Positions 31,356 through 38,625 of a stretch of 64,000 nucleotides of DNA are shown here, one piece after another. The notes below the pieces were generated by a model that did no database searches, had not been told where the DNA came from, and worked only from the letters and a program-made list of their open reading frames with translations. This DNA comes from CAVWDU01 sp963753815 (GTDB lineage Bacteria; Pseudomonadota; Gammaproteobacteria; Pseudomonadales; Halieaceae), in contig CAVWDU010000007.1 in the NCBI GenBank assembly GCA_963753815.1, positions 372,001 through 436,000 of the forward strand. Direction: 5' to 3'. Both the position numbers and the translations under genes were made by a program. Position 1 is the first letter of the stretch, and every line of letters starts with the position of its first letter.

Positions 31356-31466
31356 AAACGCTTCCGGGCTACTCCGGTAATCGATCGAGCGACGCCGGCC
31401 GAACTTGCATTCAAGAGGCCAATGTCTATGCTCATTAAACACTCCCAGTATAGTCGGAGGTACGTC

Positions 31467-32789
31467 ATGCGCGCGCTGTGCTATTCCCTGCTCCTGTTGC
31501 TCCTACTGCCCGGACTCGCCGTCGGCGACGAAACCTGCATGTCGCCCTACATGGCCAAAATCGAAGGCCAGGAAGACGTCGTGTACGTGTGGACCCTCGG
31601 CGTCCCCGGCGTGGGTGACGAGCAGGACAAACTGGTCACCGTGGACGTGAACCCAAAGTCGGACAGCTATGGCAAGGTGATCGCCAGCCTTTCGGTGGGG
31701 GGTCGCAACGAGGCCCACCACACCGGGCTGACCGACGATCGCCGCTACCTCTGGGCCAGCGGCCTCGATACCAGCAAGATTTTTATCTTCGATGTGCATA
31801 CCGATCCGGCGAAGCCCAGCCTGCACCGGGTGATCGATGATTTTGTCGACCGGAGCGGCGGCGTCGTCGGCCCGCACACCAGTTACGCGCTGCCCGGGAG
31901 GATGATGCTCACCGGGCTTTCCAACAATCGCGACCACGGGGGCCGGACCGCGCTGGTGGAGTACACCAACGGCGGCGACTATATCGCCACCTACTGGATG
32001 CCCACCGCCGACAAGCTTCACGGCGCGAAAAAGTCCGGCCAGTACGCCGACGGCTATGGGTACGACGTGCGGGTGCTGCCGCGGCGCAACCTGATGCTGA
32101 CCTCGTCCTTCACCGGCTGGAACAATTATATGATGAACCTCGGGTCGCTCATGGGCGACCCGGAGGCGATGAAGGCCTTCGGGAACACCATGGTCGCCTG
32201 GGATATGCACGCGCGACAGCCGAAGAAAGTGCTGGACGTTCCGGGAGCGCCGCTGGAGATTCGCTGCGCCTGGAACCCGGACCATGACTACTGCTTTACC
32301 TCCACCGCACTCACCTCCAAGATCTGGCTTGTCTACCTGGATGACAAGGGCGAATGGCAGGCGAAGGCAGTGGGCGACATCGGCGACGCCAGCAAGATTC
32401 CGCTACCGGTGGACATCTCGATTGCCAATGACGATACGCGGCTGTGGGTGAACACCTGGAACGATGGCATGACGCGACTGTTCGATATATCCAACCCGCA
32501 CAGCGTCAAGCAGATCTACGAGAAGAAAATTGGTACCCAGGTAAACATGGTGAGCCAGAGCTGGGACGGGGAACGGGTCTATTATACTTCCTCGCTGCTG
32601 GCCAACTGGGACAAGCAGGAGCCGTCCGGCCCCGACCTGCAGTACCTCAAGGTCTACGATTGGGACGGCAAGGCGCTGAAACAGACCCTGGCAATCGATT
32701 TCATCGCCCAGAAGCTGGGAGCGCCACACCAGATGCGATTCGGTGCCTATGCCCTCTACGGTAACAAGGGCAGCGTCGCCACCCGATGA
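31467..32789 (+). CDS. mtoX: Methanethiol oxidase (SBP56/selenium-binding protein family)
   Basis: 440 residues from the ATG at 31467, which has GGAGG 6 bases upstream; a 20-residue signal peptide (LLLLLLLPGLAVG) sends it to the periplasm. The family converts methanethiol, O2 and water to formaldehyde, H2S and H2O2 using copper. SBP56 hallmarks include GGRNEAHHTGLTDDRRYLWA, DKLHGAKKSGQYADGYGYDV, SSFTGWNNYM and a C-terminal MRFGAYALYG. It overlaps the Sco gene by 4 bp and is divergent from a mauG homologue, the gene set described for methylotrophic MtoX. A selenium-binding role of mammalian homologues is a historical name only. Confidence 0.88.
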   Translation: MRALCYSLLLLLLLPGLAVGDETCMSPYMAKIEGQEDVVYVWTLGVPGVGDEQDKLVTVDVNPKSDSYGKVIASLSVGGRNEAHHTGLTDDRRYLWASGLDTSKIFIFDVHTDPAKPSLHRVIDDFVDRSGGVVGPHTSYALPGRMMLTGLSNNRDHGGRTALVEYTNGGDYIATYWMPTADKLHGAKKSGQYADGYGYDVRVLPRRNLMLTSSFTGWNNYMMNLGSLMGDPEAMKAFGNTMVAWDMHARQPKKVLDVPGAPLEIRCAWNPDHDYCFTSTALTSKIWLVYLDDKGEWQAKAVGDIGDASKIPLPVDISIANDDTRLWVNTWNDGMTRLFDISNPHSVKQIYEKKIGTQVNMVSQSWDGERVYYTSSLLANWDKQEPSGPDLQYLKVYDWDGKALKQTLAIDFIAQKLGAPHQMRFGAYALYGNKGSVATR

Positions 32790-33529
32790 TGCGGCTGCCC
32801 ATCGCGCTGCTGCTGGCCAGTGCACTGGCCGCTGCGGAAACGGTCATCCTCGCGCCCGGCTACGGCGAGCTGGAGTACGAACCGCCAGCGGCGGGCAGCT
32901 ACCGCCTGCCCGCCCTGGGGGAGGCGGTAGACGGCCGCGTGCTGGACTCCGGTGGCAACGCCACGACGCTGCACGAGGTGTTCGATGACCGGATCGTACT
33001 GCTGGGCTTCATCTACACTCACTGTCCCGACGTCAACGGCTGCCCCCTGGCGAGTTACGTGATGAAGCAGGTGCAGGCGCGCCTGGCCAGCGAAGACGGC
33101 ATGTCGGAGCGGGTCCGGCTGGTGAGCCTGAGCTTCGACCCGGAGCTGGATACGCCCGAGGCCATGCGCGACTACGCCCACCATTTCAGGCGCCGAGATT
33201 TCGACTGGCGCTTTCTCACGACCGCTTCGGACGCGTCGCTTGAGCCCATTCTCAATGCCTACGGTCAGTTCAGGGCGAAGTTCTACGACGAGAACGGCCG
33301 CTACGCGGGGAGTATGTCCCACGTGCTGCGCGTCTACCTGATCGATAATGACCGGCGTATCCGCAACATCTACAGCGCGGGTTTCCTGCACGCCGATACG
33401 GTGATCAACGATATCAATACGTTGATAATGACGGAGATCCCATCCGCTGCAACTGCAGAAGCAATCAGTACAGGCGGGGGCGAAGAGGCGGTTGCCGTTT
33501 CGCCGATCGAAGCGCAGATCCAGAGATAG
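32786..33529 (+). CDS. Sco1/SenC family copper-delivery protein (unusual Cys spacing)
   Basis: 247 residues with a short signal peptide (LPIALLLASALAAAE), thioredoxin fold. Sco proteins carry Cu to periplasmic copper enzymes. The metal motif here is CPDVNGC (Cys80, Cys86), that is CX5C, where classical Sco has CX3C (CPDVC). The later conserved His appears in SMSHVLRVYLIDND. The start ATG overlaps the mtoX stop, so translation is coupled and the client is most probably MtoX, not cytochrome oxidase. A 35-residue C-terminal tail beyond the fold is unexplained. Confidence 0.88.
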   Translation: MMRLPIALLLASALAAAETVILAPGYGELEYEPPAAGSYRLPALGEAVDGRVLDSGGNATTLHEVFDDRIVLLGFIYTHCPDVNGCPLASYVMKQVQARLASEDGMSERVRLVSLSFDPELDTPEAMRDYAHHFRRRDFDWRFLTTASDASLEPILNAYGQFRAKFYDENGRYAGSMSHVLRVYLIDNDRRIRNIYSAGFLHADTVINDINTLIMTEIPSAATAEAISTGGGEEAVAVSPIEAQIQR

Positions 33530-33599
33530 TTTTCCGGATTACCTTTTACCTCGATGGTGGTGGCGTAAGCGCAGGCATGGGCGGCAATTTGCCTCCGCT

Positions 33600-34490
33600 C
33601 TATTCGCTCTCCGGCAGCAGGCGCTTCGGATGCATGCCGTCCACCATCCCCATGAACGGCGGGTGAATGGAGTAACCGAGCATACGCCGCAAGTCTTCCG
33701 ACAATTCGGCGACCGTAGCTGGCGGCACGGCCAGGAAAAAATTCTCCTGGGTGCGGGCCCAGGGCTCACAGTACTGCGCGGTCAGCGCCAGCCGGTCAGC
33801 GCCGCTCGCGTTTTCCCCACCACCGTGCCAGAGATTACCCAGGAACAGGATGCAGGAACCCGCCGGCATCACGGCCTTCACGCGTGGGTCCGAGGGCTCC
33901 GGGCGGCGCTCTTCGCCCCAGCGATGGCTGCCCGGGATGGCCACCGTAGCGCCGTTATCCCCGGTGAAATCGTCCAGCGCGAATACCGTCGCCACACTGA
34001 TCGCGGGGCGCGGCCGTGGCCACGGGTAGAAGCCGTCATCCATGTGCAGTAGCTGCGCCGGCGATTCGGTCTTGATATTGATGATCTGCGCCTGTGACAA
34101 CAGGTAATTGGGCATCAGCAGCCGATCGAGATGGGCGAGAATCAGCGGATGCTCGATGAAGGGGTCCGCCTCGCGCAGCTTGGCCGGCAGGGAGTAGATA
34201 CGCTGGGTACGCTCGCCCTCGAAGGAATTGCGCCCCATCCTGTCCAGCAGCGGCGTGGCAGCGCCACGCAGGGCCTCCAGCGTCTCGGCCGTCACCATGT
34301 CCCGGAGAACGATGAAACCATCTCGCAGCAGCTGCTGGTGCTGCTCCTCCAGCATCGCCGGGTCAATCGACGCGGCGGCTTCCGAACGGGTAAAGCCATA
34401 GGTGCCGGCGAGATCACTGCCGAGATACGCCTGGGTGTCCTCGACATCGGTGAATCGCGGGTCGTCACGACCGCTGGCAGACTTGCTCAT
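33600..34490 (-). CDS. Phytanoyl-CoA dioxygenase (PhyH) family protein
   Basis: 296 residues from the ATG at 34490 with AGGAGG upstream. A non-haem Fe(II)/2-oxoglutarate oxygenase. The triad is seen as HMDDG (His-x-Asp) near residue 158 and His in FLGNLWHGGGENAS near 232; TAQYC and the following Arg-bearing strand complete the fold. Bacterial PhyH members hydroxylate diverse small molecules and CoA esters; the substrate here is open. It is convergent with the Sco gene. Confidence 0.88.
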   Translation of the reverse strand: MSKSASGRDDPRFTDVEDTQAYLGSDLAGTYGFTRSEAAASIDPAMLEEQHQQLLRDGFIVLRDMVTAETLEALRGAATPLLDRMGRNSFEGERTQRIYSLPAKLREADPFIEHPLILAHLDRLLMPNYLLSQAQIINIKTESPAQLLHMDDGFYPWPRPRPAISVATVFALDDFTGDNGATVAIPGSHRWGEERRPEPSDPRVKAVMPAGSCILFLGNLWHGGGENASGADRLALTAQYCEPWARTQENFFLAVPPATVAELSEDLRRMLGYSIHPPFMGMVDGMHPKRLLPESE

Positions 34491-34660
34491 GAGCCCTCCT
34501 CCAGGCACAGCGGCCTGCGTTGGTGTTCAAGATACCGCAGGCCGGCGCCTGGCCGCCATATCTCGCCGAGAGTTCCAAATATCGATTAGACATGGATGCC
34601 AGGTGTCAACCTCATGCCGCGGTGGCAATCCCCTCGCCAGCGCAGCCCCCCGTCGCAGTT

Positions 34661-35575
34661 TCAGTAACCCCGTTCGAAGTCCACCCGGTGCAGCAACGGT
34701 TCACCCGAGATGAACCGCCGATAGTTCTCCGCAAACAGGGCGACAATCGCGGCAGGTGCGGTAGGCGCCGCCGTGTGCGAGGTGAGATACAGTCCATCGA
34801 CGCCCCAGAAGGCATGGTCGGGCGGCAGGGGTTCTTCGCGGGTGACATCGAGCACGGCTGCCCGCAGCCGACCGGACGCCAGGGCGTCGAGCAGGTCTGC
34901 GTCCACCACGCAGTTGGCCCGGCCTGTATTGAGAAAGATCGCGCCGGGCGCCAGGCGGGCGAGCAGGCCGGCATCGACCAGGTTGTCGGTGGCAGGCGTG
35001 GCAGGCAACAGGGCGAGCAGGTAATCCAGCCCGTCGGCGAACGCCAGGCGATCGGTTGTGGCAAAACACGCGTCGAAAGGTGCCACCGCGCGGCCCGTCG
35101 AGTTGAGGCCGCGCACCGTCATGCCGAGCGCGCGGCAGCCGCGGGCCACCGCCCGGGCGATATCCCCCGTTCCCAGAATGCCGATGTGCCTGCCATGAAC
35201 CCCGGGGTCCAGCGTCCCGTCCCAACACCGTGAGTGCGCGCGTCGAATGATGCCCCGCTGCAGCCCCAGCAGCCAACCCACCACGTACTCGGTCATGGCC
35301 TGGCCAAAGATGCCGCGCACACCGGTCAGCGTGTAATCCCGTCTCGGGAGGGAGACCAGCGGGCGCACGCCGGCCCACGACGATTGCACCCAGCGCACGC
35401 TGCCGGCCTCGTCGAGCACTCCGGCAAGCGCATCCGGTGCACCGAACAGGATCTCGGCATCCGCCAGCGCGCTCTCGGCCTCCGGTGGACACACGGTGAG
35501 TTCCGGCAGCTGGTACTCCTTCAGCAAGCGCACGAGTTCCCCGGCCTGGTTGCCCACAACGACGACTCTGTGCAT
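34661..35575 (-). CDS. D-2-hydroxyacid dehydrogenase, GhrA-like
   Basis: 304 residues from the ATG at 35575. An NAD(P)H-dependent reductase of glyoxylate/hydroxypyruvate-type acids. Key parts: RWVQSSWAGVRPLV (substrate loop), GRHIGILGTGDIARAVARGC (Rossmann GxGxxG), FLNTGRANCVVDADLLDAL with the catalytic Arg replaced in context GRAN (family GRG), and DVTREEPLPPDHAFW followed by SHTAAPT with the catalytic His. The Gly-Arg-Ala-Asn variant is also seen in GhrA-like proteins. It lies head-to-tail after a MITE-like element. Confidence 0.87.
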   Translation of the reverse strand: MHRVVVVGNQAGELVRLLKEYQLPELTVCPPEAESALADAEILFGAPDALAGVLDEAGSVRWVQSSWAGVRPLVSLPRRDYTLTGVRGIFGQAMTEYVVGWLLGLQRGIIRRAHSRCWDGTLDPGVHGRHIGILGTGDIARAVARGCRALGMTVRGLNSTGRAVAPFDACFATTDRLAFADGLDYLLALLPATPATDNLVDAGLLARLAPGAIFLNTGRANCVVDADLLDALASGRLRAAVLDVTREEPLPPDHAFWGVDGLYLTSHTAAPTAPAAIVALFAENYRRFISGEPLLHRVDFERGY

Positions 35576-35615
35576 GACAGCAGTTGCTCCTGTACAACAC
35601 CGGCTGTAGTTACTA

Positions 35616-35794
35616 TAGCCCGCTTCGCTCACAGATTGGCAGCTGTGGTCATCCTGACATGTCTGACAGTGCGTTCTCCCGCCAGACGCCTCGACGTAGT
35701 GTCAACTGCGCCTTCGACGTCTTCTGGTCCGAGCACCCTGCCAGACAAGCGCCAGGCTACGTTCGCTACGACAATCAGTGAGCGGAGCGGGCTA
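35616..35794. mobile_element. MITE-like element, copy 1 (179 bp)
   Basis: Bounded by 23-bp terminal inverted repeats: TAGCCCGCTTCGCTCACAGA on the left against the complement TAGCCCGCTCCGCTCACTGA on the right. Internal blocks CTGACAGTGCGTTCT (35663-35677) and AGCGCCAGGCTAC (35748-35760) recur in copy 2 at 53.3 kb. It encodes nothing. Its right end overlaps the 3' end of the neighbouring esterase gene and supplies that gene's stop codon. Copy 1 has about 57 extra bases in the middle, flanked by the short repeat CCAGAC. Confidence 0.75.
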
Positions 35795-36641
35795 ACGCGA
35801 GCTGCTCCTGCAGAAAAAGCAGCGCGCGCTCGTTGGTCTTGCCAAAGTAGGGGTTGCCCGCCTCCCGGTAGTTGAAGAACCCGTGCGCCTGGTTGGCATA
35901 CACCTCGACATCGCAGCGACCACCCGCCCTTTCTACACCGGCACAAAAAGTCTCAATGGAGGCCGGAAGCACCTCCAGGTCTTCCGTACCAGAAAGAATC
36001 AGGGTGGGCGGAAAGTCCTGGTCTATATGCTGTGCCGGGGATATTTCCTGCCAGTACTCCCTGACCAGGTGATGATTGGGTTGGCACGGGGAGAGGTCGA
36101 TCACCGGGTTGTACAAAACCAGCCCCGTCGGCCGCCTGCGCTGTGCGCCGTGAAGGCCGGCACCGAGACTCGCCGCGAGGTGACCGCCGGCAGAACCGCC
36201 ACCCACATAGAGCCGCTCGGGGTCGATATTGAATCGGTCGGCATTTTCCACCAGGTAATCCAACGCGCTGGCGGCATCTGCCACCGCGCCACGCAGGTCC
36301 GGCGCTGTGGCTGGGCCCAGCCGGTAAGCCGCGGAAAAGCAGCTAAACCCGTGCCGGGCGAAATACTCGCACTGCGGGTAGAACTGTCTCGGGCTACCGT
36401 GACTCCAGCCGCCGCCGTGAAACAACAGAATGGCCGGGCCCGGCCCATCCATCAGGCTGGCGGCGTCAAACTGATGCAACTGCAGCGGGTTATCGCCGAA
36501 ATGACGATAAGTGGTGTAGCTGTCAGCACGGTGCTCGTCCCAATCCAGTTTCCTGGCAGCCAGTACAAAGGCTACAGGAACCGCGACCAGCAGCGCCCCG
36601 TAAAGCAGGTACCACCGATTAGCGTTCCCCGATTGCGCCAT
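35775..36641 (-). CDS. Alpha/beta hydrolase (HSL/BD-FAE-like esterase), membrane-anchored
   Basis: 288 residues from the ATG at 36641. One N-terminal membrane segment (WYLLYGALLVAVPVAFVLAA) anchors it, leaving the catalytic domain outside. The oxyanion motif HGGGW is followed by the nucleophile elbow GGGSAGGH, an Asp in LSGTEDLEVLP and His in YANQAHGFFNY. This is the HGGG esterase class (carboxylesterases, BD-FAE). The last six or seven codons lie within the right inverted repeat of a MITE-like element, so the natural C-terminus may have been replaced. Confidence 0.85.
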   Translation of the reverse strand: MAQSGNANRWYLLYGALLVAVPVAFVLAARKLDWDEHRADSYTTYRHFGDNPLQLHQFDAASLMDGPGPAILLFHGGGWSHGSPRQFYPQCEYFARHGFSCFSAAYRLGPATAPDLRGAVADAASALDYLVENADRFNIDPERLYVGGGSAGGHLAASLGAGLHGAQRRRPTGLVLYNPVIDLSPCQPNHHLVREYWQEISPAQHIDQDFPPTLILSGTEDLEVLPASIETFCAGVERAGGRCDVEVYANQAHGFFNYREAGNPYFGKTNERALLFLQEQLALARSAH

Positions 36642-36736
36642 GATTGAATCTCCCACCCTGAGCCGGCAGCCTGACTGAGCGGGGGCGATCCTGCTGCGCC
36701 CCCCCAAGCCCGTTGGCGGCCCGCGGCGGGCGCGGC

Positions 36737-38527
36737 TCAGAGCCGTTTGCCGTTGGCATCCACTGCGTTGAGCTGGTGACCGTCCGGCGCGTCCCGCTTT
36801 TTCGGTATCCAGTGCTTCAGGCACTCCCGATCCTCGATGCAGGGATCGGTGAGGGTCTCGAGGAAGGCGACCAGCTGGTCGATTTCTTTTTCGGTGAAGT
36901 CGATGAGCGGAATGCCGTTGGCATCGTCGTTGTCGCGGTCCACCTTGGCCAGAGCCCTGCGGGTGTTTCTTTCGGCCTGCGGGTACAGGCCCTCACAGTT
37001 ATCCATGTCCTTGAACTGGTCCAGGCGACACCAGCCGCCGTTGTTGAAATACTCCGCTACCCGCTCGTTCACCAGATCGTAGTGTGCCACCGCCTCGCGC
37101 AGGGTTGCGAAACTGCCGGCGTGGCCCCAGGGTCCGGTGCGCGCCACGTTCAGGAGACTGGGTACACGGAATCGATAGTCCTGGGTATCGCTGCTGAAAA
37201 AATCGCCGCGCCCGAAATCGTCGCGGGTGCCCGCCCCCTTGTCACCCCGACCTGGACCAATCTGGGGAAACGCCGAGGACTGGAACTTCTCGGTGGTGAA
37301 GAAATCCCCCAGGTGGCAGTCGCTGCAGGCGACCTCCGCGTTCTGGTCCTCGAGGGGCTTGGCCGTAAAAAACACCAGCGCGCCGCGCTTGGCCTTGTCA
37401 CTGATAGCGCCGTAGTCGCGCTCCACGTAGGCTTTCCAGGGTGTGTCGACGAAGGACTGGGACTGCTGGTAGGCACTGAGGGCGAGCGCGATGTTGTCGT
37501 AGGTAACCAGTTCCTCCGGGGACAGTCCGTCACCAAAAGCCGCCCTGAACTCGGGCAACCAGCGGTTGTCCTCGATCTCGCCGGCACCCGCGCCGTAGTC
37601 ACCGATACGCTCGGCGAGCCGCGTGCGCACGGCCTCGGTATCGGCGCCGACCAGGAAGTCATGGGATCGCATTTCCTCGTCGACGGTGACCGGGAAGCGC
37701 GACTGCGCCGCCAACAGGTCGTCCCCCGCCAGCGGGTCCACTTCCCAGGCCGCCTCTGCATCGGGCGTGCTGATACCCGAAGAGAGGCGCGATACCCTGC
37801 CGTCCCAGAACAGCGCGTTCTGGTAGAGCCCGCTGTTGAAGGTCGTGGGAGAATTGCGGGCGACGTTGGGCTTGCCACCCTTGCGCTCCCGGCCAGGGCC
37901 CAGCAGGTTGGGCTTGCGTGCCCCCACACCGACCGGCAGTGACAGGGCATCACCGCCCGCCAGCGTGGGGTGGTGACAGCTGGCACAGGCCACGTCGAAG
38001 TTCGCACTCAGGCTTTTGGAAAAAAACAACTTCATCCCCAGCTGCGCCAATGGATGATGGATCGAGGGCTCGTCGCCTCCGCGCGGGTCACCGGTGAGCC
38101 CCTCGCGGGAGATCAACCGGTGAACGTCGAGGTCCAGGCCTTCGGGGGCGGCGCGGTCATCTTTGACGAAAACGGCGATGGTAGCCGGCACCTCCAGCCC
38201 CTCAGGGTTGTCGGCGTTGGCTTTCTCGATACCGGCTTTGGGAATGTCGTACTCGCAGAAGTCACCAACCGAATCACGGGCGCAGCCGGCACCCCGCCAT
38301 CGCGAGAACCGCCAACCCGGCTCAGGCACCGCCTCGTAGGACACGAGGTAGCGCTGGCCCTTGACCTCGTTGTCGGTGCAACGCGGCGAGCCCGCCTGGA
38401 ACTCCTCCCAGGAGCAGCCACGCTGGCCATAGATTCGCTCAACAATACTGCCCTGACCGCGAACTTCCAACGGGTGCTTACAGGCGCCCAGCACGAACAG
38501 GAGCAACGCGAGGATCAGGACTCTCAT
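36737..38527 (-). CDS. Dihaem cytochrome c peroxidase/MauG-family lipoprotein
   Basis: 596 residues from the ATG at 38527; the open frame extends further but without family sequence. A lipobox LLFVLGAC (Cys16) anchors it. Residues 20-105 form a beta-rich N-terminal module (EVRGQGSIVERIYGQRGCSW, PEPGWRFSRWRGAGC) like the bacterial PGWxFxxW repeat domain. The catalytic part has c-haem sites CASCH (DVACASCHHPTLAGG) and CSDCH (EVACSDCHLGDFFTT). It is larger than usual MauG/CcpA (about 350-450). Divergent from a DPxAA-repeat protein gene. Confidence 0.88.
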   Translation of the reverse strand: MRVLILALLLFVLGACKHPLEVRGQGSIVERIYGQRGCSWEEFQAGSPRCTDNEVKGQRYLVSYEAVPEPGWRFSRWRGAGCARDSVGDFCEYDIPKAGIEKANADNPEGLEVPATIAVFVKDDRAAPEGLDLDVHRLISREGLTGDPRGGDEPSIHHPLAQLGMKLFFSKSLSANFDVACASCHHPTLAGGDALSLPVGVGARKPNLLGPGRERKGGKPNVARNSPTTFNSGLYQNALFWDGRVSRLSSGISTPDAEAAWEVDPLAGDDLLAAQSRFPVTVDEEMRSHDFLVGADTEAVRTRLAERIGDYGAGAGEIEDNRWLPEFRAAFGDGLSPEELVTYDNIALALSAYQQSQSFVDTPWKAYVERDYGAISDKAKRGALVFFTAKPLEDQNAEVACSDCHLGDFFTTEKFQSSAFPQIGPGRGDKGAGTRDDFGRGDFFSSDTQDYRFRVPSLLNVARTGPWGHAGSFATLREAVAHYDLVNERVAEYFNNGGWCRLDQFKDMDNCEGLYPQAERNTRRALAKVDRDNDDANGIPLIDFTEKEIDQLVAFLETLTDPCIEDRECLKHWIPKKRDAPDGHQLNAVDANGKRL

Positions 38528-38625
38528 GTCCGCCTCCTTCAACTCAACCACGGATTCCTTACCGAATCCCCTTGAAGTGTAGCAAAATGAGACAATTCTT
38601 TCGTGCTGCGCGGAGCCCCGACCTG

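Noticed and set aside
36713..37942. 409-codon plus-strand frame
   Set aside because: Antisense to the dihaem peroxidase; no motifs.
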